Shown here piece by piece: positions 57,901-64,000 of a DNA stretch of 64,000 bases. The notes below the pieces were generated by a model that worked only from the letters and a program-made list of their open reading frames with translations, did no database searches and was not told the DNA's origin. The position numbers and the translations under genes were made by a program. Position 1 is the stretch's first letter; every line of letters starts with the position of its first letter. Origin of the DNA: Symbiodinium microadriaticum (lineage: Eukaryota; Sar; Dinophyceae; Suessiales; Symbiodiniaceae); the NCBI GenBank assembly GCA_001939145.1, contig LSRX01000340.1:391854-455853 (forward strand), in the 5' to 3' direction.

Positions 57901-59652
57901 AGCAAAGCATCAGCCTGGTTTCACCTAAAGCAAATTCGAAGCCCCTCCCCCACCACCCTCTTCACGATGTGTGGTCTTAGAACTTGTGGTGCAGGCCCTG
58001 TGACGTGGAATCAATCTTACACACTGTAGAGCGTGTAGGAGCTTCGTCAAGCTAGGAACGAGCCGATTCCTTGTTCCGTACCAAGTCCTGGCTCAACACA
58101 ATGCATGGATATCTGGGCAGCCCGGCTGACGTGCTTTGGTCTCGACTACATGGGTGCCCGAGTGCTAAGCATCGTCACAGTCCCGGGGGTCAGCGCATGA
58201 CCTTGTACCATCCCTGCCCCAAACCCTTCACCCGAAACCTCCTAAACCGACGAGCTCCAACAGTGCCCCGCTTTTGGGGAGAACCTGGCAGGATGAGTTG
58301 GAGAGTCTCTCCGATTCGAAAGACGCGATCCACAAGTCCTGCGACTTTGCCGGCTGCCCTGGGACGGACGTGGGTTGCCAGTACACTGTAGGGGGGTCAT
58401 GCTAGGGATCCCCAAGTGCCAAGTATGTTCAAGCACCTTCTGGCTTCCCAACCAGCTTTGCTTCAAGTCACGTTCGGGTTTGGTGTCTGCGCAGATGTTG
58501 AAGAGAACGGATTCTCATGATTCTCATGTAGCCAAGGTTCAAGCCCAAGCTTTCGCGCTTAGGTTGAAGGGTTTACTTCTTGTCACCGTTCGACTACGGC
58601 CAGAGTAGGGTTTCTGCTCATTCTGAACTCCGGGTTGGGCAGGTCAGAGTTCTAGCACCCTGTAGTGCCGAAGCACTCCTCCCTCTCCCGGGCCCTTCTT
58701 GTTATCCTGACTGCTTCTTTGGGGATTTGTTGGGGTTTCTTTTGGGTCAGAGCCGAAACCCTTCGCGGAGCGCCGTGTTCCCCATTCTGTGTGTTTGGCC
58801 TATGCACCTGATCCCTCCGACCGAGCCTTGATTCCATCAATTCTGGTGCCCAGGTCGTTGACAACTTCGCAGTGCGACAGGAGGCACGTGGCCAGGAGAT
58901 TAAGGCCGGATGCCCTGCAGCGGTTCAGGGGTTAGGGCGTTAAGGCCTTCGGCTTTGATCGGGTTTGGGGCTGTATAAGTGCTTCATTTTCATGAACGTT
59001 TGTTGTCTAGGAAAGTTCTACATGTTACTGAAGGGCTTTAGGTTTGTGGGGATTTAGAGCTTTAGGGCTTTAGGCAGAATAGGGAATAGGGCTTAGAGCT
59101 TTACGATGCCCTCAAGGTCTCAAGGGTTTGAGCTTTTCCAGAGGGACCATCATTACCCCTCAATAAAGGAAGACCTATGAAACCGCTGTACAGCTGAAGG
59201 CAGACTGCGTGCCCGAATCGCTGACCTTCACGCCTTTGACTGTGCATTGCTTGTTGAGAGCTTGGGGATGTGTTTTGGTAGCCAGTACCCTTTTGCTATT
59301 TTGCTTATGTTCTTCCTCAGTCAAAACTTACTTGAAGTCCAGCGGCAAAAAGGTTCTTCGTTAGTTAGCGGCCGACTATCATGAGGAGAGCACATGCTCC
59401 TTCGCCAGGCAGTGACGCATGCCGTGTAGCAAGATATAGTGGTGGTTGGCTTTGGCGTAGGTTGAAAAGTTAAAATCTGTGTTTCGAGATTTTGGGTTGT
59501 GTCTCAACTCGTCACAACTGCCATAAGCCCTGAAGCCGAAAAGCCGAAACTCCAAAACGCGCCGACGCCGCCCGAAGCCTTGGATTCTCAGCTCCAATCG
59601 GACGTTGCTCTCCGGGTAGGCTCTGGAGGAGGCCAAAGCCATCTTGGGCTAA
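42898..59652 (+). CDS. Discontinuous gene: dinoflagellate long coiled-coil protein (C-terminal half, about 23 micro-exons)
   Basis: Summary entry for the exons listed separately below. The spliced product is about 370 residues, almost all charged heptad-type helix, with no catalytic motif, signal peptide or membrane segment in this half. I recognise the order of motifs (AEFEQR, SFLQLQ, QQQKDEVK, EFADTVAEQQ, ALQAFYAK, IHKSCDF, NFAVRQEAR, AKAILG) from a large family of hypothetical coiled-coil proteins in dinoflagellates; its function is unknown to me. Exons are 30-80 nt, introns about 0.25-2 kb. Acceptors are all AG, usually followed by G. Donors are GT, GC or GA. Phase is kept at nearly every join, which random open stretches would not do. 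One exon is probably missing between 46907 and 47781, and the join round 57.05 kb is unsure. TAA at 59650-59652 is the likely end. Family assignment is from memory; exon reading is seen in the sequence. Confidence 0.8.
43341..43388 (+). CDS. Coiled-coil exon VTTGKADVAGATKAKA
   Basis: AG at 43340 (GCTTGAAG) is followed by G; the donor is GTGCCG at 43389. Sixteen codons, phase 0 at both ends. The KADVAGATKAKA segment fits the family's 'xGDLAxTxKxLA' stretch. The frame stays open on both sides, so longer borders cannot be excluded. Confidence 0.65.
44135..44188 (+). CDS. Coiled-coil exon AEAEKLLATVTEKCASSK
   Basis: Acceptor CAGCCGTCAG ends at 44134, followed by G. A GC donor (GCAGGA) at 44189 gives 18 codons in phase 0. 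The join to the next exon gives TEKCASSK-AEFEQRSATR, a family hallmark, which is why the GC donor is preferred. Confidence 0.8.
44798..44833 (+). CDS. 36-nt coiled-coil micro-exon AEFEQRSATRTE
   Basis: Acceptor AATTGTCGAG ends at 44797, followed by G. The exon reads AEFEQRSATRTE, almost the family consensus AEFExRxxxRxEE. A GA donor (GATTCT) at 44834 keeps phase 0 into ELSAVTKAVK; no GT is available. Confidence 0.8.
45575..45604 (+). CDS. 30-nt coiled-coil micro-exon ELSAVTKAVK
   Basis: Acceptor GGCGGACAG ends at 45574, followed by G. A GA donor (GAGCCT) at 45605 gives ten codons in phase 0. ELSAVTKAVK plus ALQGDEAKSLL matches the family's 'E(I/L)xAIxxAxxILxxDEA'. Confidence 0.8.
45736..45845 (+). 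repeat. Dispersed GGGTTCCTT repeat, copy e
   Basis: The best-preserved copy: TTACCAATACTATG, GGGGGTTCCTTACTATA, ACTTATAATTATAAC, GGGCCCCGTAACCGTATTCT, AATTACTAAGGCC. It lies in the intron after ELSAVTKAVK. Confidence 0.65.
46261..46304 (+). CDS. Coiled-coil exon ALQGDEAKSLLSTA
   Basis: Acceptor GGCTCTGGCGCAG ends at 46260, followed by G. A GC donor (GCCCGG) at 46305 ends the exon in phase 2. The G at the start of the next exon completes an Ala codon, giving LLSTAA-SFLQLQ. Confidence 0.75.
46856..46907 (+). CDS. Exon SFLQLQAVDQRQARAAE
   Basis: AG at 46855 (AGTGCCAAG) is followed by G, phase 2 in. A GC donor (GCCTCT) at 46908 ends it in phase 0. The SFLQLQ and QxxARAAE elements are highly characteristic of the linker after the first coil in this family. 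In the usual family order a further short segment follows before KVQEAID, so an exon between here and 47781 is probably missed. Confidence 0.8.
47781..47822 (+). CDS. Exon AKGDGILKVQEAID
   Basis: Acceptor CCCCTACACAG ends at 47780, followed by G. The canonical donor GTCCGG starts at 47823. Fourteen codons in phase 0 join to GMVRSLTQQQ, reproducing the family's 'KVxxxIxxMxxxLxxQQ'. Confidence 0.8.
48500..48578 (+). CDS. Coiled-coil exon GMVRSLTQQQKDEVKEHD...CQKDWAQ
   Basis: Acceptor TCGTTGCAG ends at 48499, followed by G. It reads GMVRSLTQQQKDEVKEHD, then GCQKDWAQ. The QQxDEVKxxDxC motif with its lone Cys is diagnostic for the family. A GC donor (GCTTGG) at 48579 leaves phase 1; the next exon supplies AC to make Asp. 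Confidence 0.85.
49033..49100 (+). CDS. Coiled-coil exon DNKASTDEKTELKGSTKG...KISAL
   Basis: Acceptor GGACTTTTCAG ends at 49032; canonical donor GTAGAT at 49101. Phase 1 in, phase 0 out. It reads DNKASTDEKTELKGSTKG then KISAL, the same spacing from the DxC element as in family members I know. Confidence 0.85.
49577..49624 (+). CDS. Coiled-coil exon LQSDITTTEETISKLK
   Basis: Acceptor CCAAGGTCAG ends at 49576. A GA donor (GAGGAC) at 49625 keeps phase 0 into DSEEMAKQLQ. The 16 codons form an ideal heptad run. The frame is open upstream too, so a start at 49563 is an alternative that would break phase. Confidence 0.75.
50208..50246. repeat. (TA)n(TTTA)n
   Basis: Simple repeat in an intron. Confidence 0.9.
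50483..50512 (+). CDS. 30-nt coiled-coil micro-exon DSEEMAKQLQ
   Basis: Acceptor TTTGTTGGAGAG ends at 50482, followed by G; canonical donor GTGGGT at 50513. Ten codons in phase 0. DSEEMAKQLQ matches the family's 'EIAxMQxxL' segment that precedes the KxxREKE element. Confidence 0.75.
51016..51046 (+). CDS. 31-nt coiled-coil micro-exon AAKENREKEMG
   Basis: Acceptor GCCTGGGACCAG ends at 51015, followed by G. A GC donor (GCCTGG) at 51047 ends in phase 1. The next exon's GC completes Gly, so the join reads AAKENREKEMG-EFADTVAEQQ. The length between QLQ and EFADTV then equals that of the family's 'QLKRAGEDREKENKEF'. Confidence 0.8.
51827..51882 (+). CDS. Coiled-coil exon EFADTVAEQQHTQKLLGE
   Basis: AG at 51826 is followed by G (phase 1 in); a GC donor (GCAACC) at 51883 ends it in phase 0. 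EFADTVAEQQHTQKLLGE is the most recognisable piece of the family (EFxxTVAxQxxTQxxL). Confidence 0.85.
53214..53261 (+). CDS. Exon ALEALQAFYAKPALVQ
   Basis: Acceptor CTTTTCTCAGCAG ends at 53213, followed by G. A GC donor with the strong GCAAGT consensus starts at 53262. Sixteen codons, phase 0 at both ends. It continues KLLGE-ALEALQAFYAK, the family's 'ALxxLxxFYxKxALVQ'. Confidence 0.85.
54350..54406 (+). CDS. Exon VRRHQADPKPEDFKDYKNN
   Basis: Acceptor TTTTCTCTCTGCAG is textbook. The frame reads VRRHQADPKPEDFKDYKNN, the Pro-containing hinge before the last coil (family 'PxxFxxYKxNAGG'). A GC donor (GCTGGG) at 54407 gives phase 0. A GT donor at 54414 would add AGG but leaves a phase clash with the next exon. 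Confidence 0.8.
54906..54977 (+). CDS. Coiled-coil exon VMALIREVSDSSATLEKEAK...QADE
   Basis: Acceptor AAGATGCTCCAG ends at 54905, followed by G. It reads VMALIREVSDSSATLEKEAK then QADE. A GA donor (GACCTG) at 54978 joins in phase 0 to DSRIAFEK. A GTGAGC inside the exon (54927) is a decoy that would destroy the motif. Confidence 0.85.
55643..55927. repeat. 57-bp tandem array, five copies, inside an intron
   Basis: The CGTTCCAGAA-type landmark recurs at 55644, 55701, 55758, 55815 and 55872, exactly 57 bp apart. Each unit holds TTTTCTTATTTTCCTGTGTT-CCAG followed by ACGCAC(T/C)(C/T)AAATA. The unit is 19 codons long, which produces overlapping long frames on both strands. The array lies between the VMALIREV and DSRIAFEK exons, which join well without it. 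Confidence 0.9.
56168..56222. repeat. TATAC simple repeat
   Basis: ACTATACTATAC units; a related AGTATAGT run is at 56423-56462. Confidence 0.85.
56281..56346 (+). CDS. Coiled-coil exon DSRIAFEKLSDETKAEMRSA
   Basis: Acceptor GCCGCCAGCAG ends at 56280, followed by G. It reads DSRIAFEKLSDETKAEMR then SATE. A GC donor (GCCGGA) at 56347 keeps phase 0. It equals the family's 'AxxAYExFVxxTNxxI' position. Confidence 0.8.
56868..56909 (+). CDS. Coiled-coil exon ETNNKAIHKADLEA
   Basis: AG at 56867 (CATGGCAAAG) is followed by G. ETNNKAIHKADLEADL is read; a GA donor at 56910 or a GC donor at 56907 would end it in phase 0. The family's 'xxIVNKxExKAKAExDL' aligns without gaps. The 3' border is unsure by a few codons. 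Confidence 0.7.
57067..57090 (+). CDS. Weak micro-exon ATAEKLGS
   Basis: Reads ATAEKLGS before a GC donor (GCAGAG) at 57091. It would fill the gap between KADLEA and DELESL as in the family, but the acceptor phase (CAGAAG) does not match, so border or frame is wrong in detail. Confidence 0.35.
58292..58348 (+). CDS. Exon DELESLSDSKDAIHKSCDF
   Basis: Acceptor AACCTGGCAG ends at 58291, followed by G. A GC donor (GCCGGC) at 58349 gives 19 codons in phase 0. The HKSCDF motif with its Cys is the strongest family signature, normally followed by xxxNFxxRxxAR. Confidence 0.9.
58854..58904 (+). CDS. Exon VVDNFAVRQEARGQEIK
   Basis: Acceptor TGGTGCCCAG ends at 58853, followed by G; a GC donor (GCCGGA) starts at 58905. 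Seventeen codons in phase 0. The join IHKSCDF-VVDNFAVRQEARGQEIK equals the family consensus 'HKSCDFxxxNFxxRQxARxxEI'. Confidence 0.9.
59620..59652 (+). CDS. Terminal exon ALEEAKAILG with stop codon
   Basis: Acceptor CTCTCCGGGTAG ends at 59619, followed by G. The exon reads ALEEAKAILG and then TAA. The join EIK-ALEEAKAILG completes the family's C-terminal 'EIEALxxAKAILSG'. Many family members have about ten more residues, so splicing on from a GC donor at 59647 is possible, but the stop is the simpler reading. Confidence 0.8.
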   Translation, partial: ALEEAKAILG

Positions 59653-60986
59653 GGCCGTCCTTGGGCTGCCGTTCCGTTTTAGGGAGTTTAGGGGAAGGAA
59701 AACTCTGGCTTGGTGTAACATCGGTCGGGCTTTTTTGTTCCCTGATGCGAAGAAACTCGAAGGTCCGGCTAGCGGGGTTCTTGTCCGTTTCGTTTTGAAC
59801 CTTGAGACGACCTGCCCATGCATGGGGCATTTAGTCGAAGGTTTATGGGCGCCCACAATACCAATCTGCCGAGCTTCTGCGGCGACTTTGGTAGTCTGGT
59901 GGTCGTCGGTTTGCAAACCTTGAGCTTCGCAGCAAGTCAGTTGTTCAAACCGGTTGTTTCAAATCCTATTGTGACTTTTCCGTGTCGGAAATTGCCCACA
60001 ACTCTGCTGATGACCGAAAAACAATTGGCTTTTCCCTACGAAGGCTCGCAGAGCTCCCTCAAAACAGAGCCTAAGCCACTAGGTTTGGTGCTTAGCTCGG
60101 AAGGATCTATCTGAGGGGCCTCCCTTTAGGACTTTTTACTTTTTCGGGCGCTTGTAGGAACCTTAGAGATGCGGCCGAATAGGGTTTGGGATTTCGTAAT
60201 CCGTCGGTCGGCATTTCTTGCTGTCACTAGAACGGTTAGAGTTTAGCAGTAGTTGTTGCACCAAAGCCCAAGAAGGACCCAAATACTTGTTAAGAACCCG
60301 ACATTGGCATCTTCATCGGCATCCGAAACCCGAAACACTAACTAAAGCATTAAACCTTCAACAACCTTCAACCCACAGCATTATAATTCCCACCAGGATG
60401 CTAAGTTAGAGTCTATCTGCCAGGCTCCACTCTGGTCTCGCCTCACAGGCGACATGCGAACTGCGTGCAAAAAGGTGCGTTGAACGGGCGAGTTGACATG
60501 ATTGGGGCGGATGTGGAGGGGGAGCTGCGCAACTTGATCTGTCAGGCCCAGGAGTGTTGCGACTCGTAGACAGTATGCTTTCACCTTTCTTGCCATTCTG
60601 CTGCATGCGCTGCAGGAGAGAGTTGCTGGTTACGCTCAGCTAGATGCCCTACAACTTGGAATGCTGCTCCGCCTCTGATGTGTCTCATGCCAAAGTTGTT
60701 ACAATCCTTTGGCAGGAGCCCGTGTTGCGTGTTGCACTTGTGTAAGCAACGAAGCCAGAGATGCTGATGCGGATGGGGGTGGTGATGATGACGAAGTTAT
60801 TGATGACCTCTACAGAACCATCGCAATCTTCGCTTGGGGTAGACCTGAAACCGGAAACACCTGAACAGGCACCAGTTCGAGAATCTCGAACCTGGAAGTC
60901 CAGCACTCTCAATCCCAGAATCGCACCGCAGGCTCACAATTTTTGGGGTGGGATTAGCGAGGGGAGGAGGGCGTTACCATGAAGTC

Positions 60987-61036
60987 CCTGGCCAACTACG
61001 ACGAGACGAATCCAAAGGCCGCTGCTCTGTTGGGGG
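60987..61036 (+). CDS. Weak exon candidate SLANYDETNPKAAALL
   Basis: MKSLANYDETNPKAAALL resembles the 'LANYNxxLHK' element of the same family but lies downstream of the proposed stop. It could begin a second copy or be chance; no partner exon was found. Confidence 0.3.
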
Positions 61037-61394
61037 GTACTCATCGAAACGACCCAAACCAGGAACCCCCGCCAAGGGACAATTGGAGTTTCTTTTGAGG
61101 TTCTTGTGGATTGCGATATGGACGATCAGCGGACAACAAGTTTCCAACATTTGGGCTTTGCTAGAAGCAACACGGGAATGGTTCGGGTCCTTACTTCAGG
61201 ATCCTGCCTTTTAGGTGTCTCTGTTTGGTTCACCATTGCCATGATTTGGAAACGCTCACATGGTCAGCCCAAGGCCAGATTGGAAGCATCCCAAAAAGTC
61301 TAAACGGGAGTCCCAAAAGTTGAGATCAGCAAGTGTGTGCTGTAAGCTTGTCTTGGAAGGGTTGCACAGAGTTCTATGTTACAGGTTTGTCGCC

Positions 61395-61503
61395 TGGGTA
61401 GTTCTCTAAATTAGGGTCCCGTTTAGGTGTTTAGGGGTCCTTTTATGGGTGCCGTACTAGTTTGTGGACTTAAAAAGCGGGCCCTACTCTAGAAGACTGC
61501 CCA
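61395..61503 (+). mobile_element. MITE-like element, copy 2
   Basis: Left end TGGGTAGTTCTCTAAATTAG, right end an imperfect inverse (CTAGAAGACTGCCCA). 109 bp, close to the length of the copy at 29212. Confidence 0.65.
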
Positions 61504-63502
61504 CCTATCGTGCGATTTAGGACTTGTGGTTCTGGATTTTGGGCAAATAGGGTCGCTAAACCCCAACCGCCTGGTCGATGCTTTAGGGTTTGCCTTTGCT
61601 GGTTGAGGGTTTAAGAGCCTTTGCGGTTTGTGCCGTATTGAAGGGTGGCCGGGTGCTGTTATCGGAGATTTTCGCCATTGCTAGTGTACCACGTTTCCAT
61701 GATTCCGGCCATGAGGGGATATGTTATCCCAGCACTAAAGTAAAGGCGCCTGCAGTCTCTTAAAGCGGCACAGGGGGGGGCCCTCTTTTTTGCCCAATGT
61801 CGTCGACCTCTGCCCTACCCACAACAGCTGAAGCAGAACCCAAGTCTCAAGGAAACCCTACTCAATCCCTGTAAAACCTGCTACTGGTAGGCTAAATGCT
61901 TCAAATCCCTTAAACCCCAGGGCTAAATCCGTCAGACATGTCCGAGTGTGAGTGCTGAAATCGGTCAGACTCAGCGAGAGTCTCAGACCTTGCCCGGATT
62001 CGTCCGAGTTTCAGCGTCAAAACAGCCCATCCGCCATTTTGCAGGCAGTGATCGACTCGCCTAGATCACTACAGGCACCCCCCCGGAGGGAGTTTAGGGG
62101 TTTCTTGGGTCTTGGGGAAACTTAGAGGTGTCAGGTGGTGTGCTCCGCTTACGCTCAGGACTCCTAAAGCGCCCCAGACTGGGTATCACACCCTTGGCTG
62201 GCCATAGAAAGTGAATCGGAATGCGGGCGCTTCTTCTAGGAGCATTCCTGAGGAAGTTGCTGTCATCCCACATTCGCGGTCGAGAAACATGAAGCAGCCC
62301 TCGACCTAGTCGTTAGGACTTCCGGGGGTTTAGGGTTCAGGGCTTCCTGGTTTCCCGTCCATGGAGACTCGTAGCGCGAAGAACAGGCTCTACGGCCTCA
62401 AGAGCTGTAGGAGGTTGGGTTCGAGTCGGTGCAGCAGCGAGTAAACCACAGCTTCAATTTTTCTAGACTTGCCAACCTTGGTTCAATCCCTAAAACGTCT
62501 AAAACTTACGCTCGTCATCGCAAATTCCTCGAAGCTTAGCATCCGAAGCCTGCAACACAGCCAGGCATGCAGACAAGAAGGCGTACTTCCGCAAGAGCTG
62601 ATCTTCAAGCCTGCTGCTTTCTTGAATGAGCCCTTTCGGTTCCGGATAGGTTGCCTTGTAGAAGTGTGACCTAAAGCCCAAGCGGACTGCAGTCTAACCG
62701 TAAAGGCTCCTGCATTGGAATTTGACGGTTGAGGGTTAAGTTTAACTGAGTCTGAGGTCTGATTATGAGAGAGAGAATGAACTGGAGCACAGGGTTGCGC
62801 ATCGTCATGCTGTAAGCGAATCTTGCTCGCATCGCTTCTTGACAGGGTTCATCGTTTCTTCCAAGCCTATGGTCGAAAGACCTAATATGGTAGAATATGA
62901 CATCTCCATATTTTTTCGAGCAGTTGGATGATCGAGTTTTTGCAGCTTTCTGGCACCGGTCCTCCGAATCTGCTTGCGCTCAGGGATTCAGTGGTGAGGC
63001 CATTTTAGAAGTGGGCTTCACGACTTCTGGGGCTTGCTCGGCAGGATGATGCTGCGATCTTCATGTCAAGGCCTCTCCAGAAGGGATAGCAAGGCGCGAA
63101 ATCCTAAACCCCAGACCCTGCTCGTTCTGAGTCGGTGGCTCTGGCACCAAGTCTGCACCTTGCCACCGTGTTTTCTGCACCTAAGCGCAAAGACGGTCTG
63201 CTGAAGGCCTTATTAATTGCCATTCACACGATTACGATGACTACCAGTATACATGTATGGCTATTACTTGAAATATTGACATTATGATGAATAGCGAGTT
63301 AGTTGTCTTGTTACTACTGTTACGAACATTGAACATTGTTACTCGCAGCGTTTGATTATCAGTTTTATTGTTGATCGTGCTTGGATTCTTAATGTCATCG
63401 TTAAAGTGTTCGGAGAGACAAAGCGCAACGCAGTTCGGACTGGCTCGAGCTGCGCACAGGGGAGCCGAACCCCCTAGCCCTAGATAGCCTCCCAGTGTGG
63501 TG

Positions 63503-63579
63503 CTAATGCCCAAAGCCTCCTCCATGGTCTGCAGAACCAGGCCCTTGAGGCCCTGAACTCCGAACCCTCTTTCCACTGA
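63503..63579 (+). CDS. Weak exon candidate LQNQALEALNSEPSF
   Basis: The frame reads LLHGLQNQALEALNSEPSF then TGA, echoing the ALEALQAFY exon. At 63640-63702 a further open piece, KLMPSFLSEQPPPAERH, ends at a GTAAGC donor. Both could be exons of a next gene; unproven. Confidence 0.3.
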
Positions 63580-63871
63580 GGTCGAAGCATTCCAGGACTG
63601 AACTGGTTCAGGGACAAGGGCTTTCGAGCTTTCAATTCCCTGGGTTCAAAGCTCATGCCGAGCTTCTTGTCGGAGCAGCCGCCACCTGCTGAAAGACATG
63701 TAAGCACCAAGGCTGCTGCTCCCCTTCTCCTATAGCCACTCTTTTGGGGGTTGGGTTACTGTCGTTTCCCGGACTCCTGAAAAGGTTGAAAGCAAAAACC
63801 CCTTCAACGAGGCCCCAGTGGTAGGATGCCTTTGGGGGGGGGGCTCTGGCTTTGGGGTCTTCCGGTTCCCT

Positions 63872-64000
63872 GAAGGGTTCCTTTAAGGGTTCCTTTAAGG
63901 GTTCCTTTAAGGGTTCCTTGAAGGGTTCCTTTAAGGGTTCCTTGAAGGGTTCCTTGAAGGGTTCCTTTAAGGGTTCCTTTAAGGGTTCCTTTAAGGGTTC
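63872..64000 (+). repeat. 12-bp tandem array GGGTTCCTTTAA, running off the window
   Basis: About eleven units with TTTAA/TTGAA variants. In one frame it encodes repeated Gly-Ser-Phe/Leu-Lys; another frame has stops. The palindrome CCTTTAAGG spans each junction. Its full length is not visible. Confidence 0.9.

Larger units (their letters stand above)
59653..63871. other. Downstream of the coiled-coil gene; no secure gene
   Basis: Apart from the two weak exon candidates and the MITE-like copy, this holds mixed DNA with scattered TTTAGGG variants. A segment at 60520-60576 reads DMIGADVEGELRNLICQAQE to a TAG and may be an exon, without borders. Confidence 0.4.

Noticed and set aside
1-64000. Prokaryotic features, CRISPR arrays, tRNA and rRNA genes
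   Set aside because: No spaced direct-repeat array of CRISPR type, no operon-like frames; no tRNA or rRNA signature was recognised by eye.

Overview
The window looks like nuclear DNA of a dinoflagellate, most likely a Symbiodiniaceae-type coral symbiont. This is an inference from three things in the sequence. Telomere-type TTTAGGG motifs, mostly degenerate, are scattered on both strands (best at 5901-6031 and 42183-42257). There is no long open reading frame outside microsatellites and low-complexity DNA. Short coding pieces can be chained only if 5' splice sites GC and GA are allowed beside GT, as is known for dinoflagellates. There is no sign of operons, ribosome binding sites, CRISPR or prokaryotic promoters.

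The main result is a discontinuous plus-strand gene for a long, charged, heptad-rich coiled-coil protein. I recognise it as a large uncharacterised coiled-coil family common in dinoflagellate proteomes. Between 42898 and 59652 I placed 23 small exons of about 30-80 nt, separated by introns of about 0.25 to 2 kb. Together they encode roughly 370 residues and end at TAA 59650-59652. Nearly every junction keeps the reading frame. The joins restore the family order: KATAAEK coil, CASSK/AEFEQR, SFLQLQ, QQQKDEVK, EFADTVAEQQ, ALQAFYAK, IHKSCDF/VVDNFAVRQ and finally ALEEAKAILG.

A second set of plus-strand exons lies at 22357-34540 and has the same character. Its best run is 31584-32554: [34 protein letters not shown]. 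It may be the N-terminal half of the same protein or a tandem relative. Between the two sets (33.2-42.4 kb) are an Ala/Pro-rich exon joined to a coiled-coil exon, several short coiled-coil exons, and an exon with an armadillo-like AGGVPLLAEL motif. Which gene these belong to is unresolved.

The first 22 kb hold little gene content. A basic two-exon candidate at 14841-15199 and a few isolated exon candidates are the best of it. The rest is microsatellite, low-complexity DNA, degenerate telomere-like motifs and small dispersed repeats. Repeats of note are a TIR-bearing MITE-like family (three copies), a family built round GGGTTCCTTATTATA (about six copies), a roughly 40-bp array at 26.9-27.8 kb, a 57-bp array inside an intron at 55.6 kb whose units carry splice-acceptor-like sequence, and a 12-bp array running off the right end. 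All exon borders are read by eye and need transcript support.
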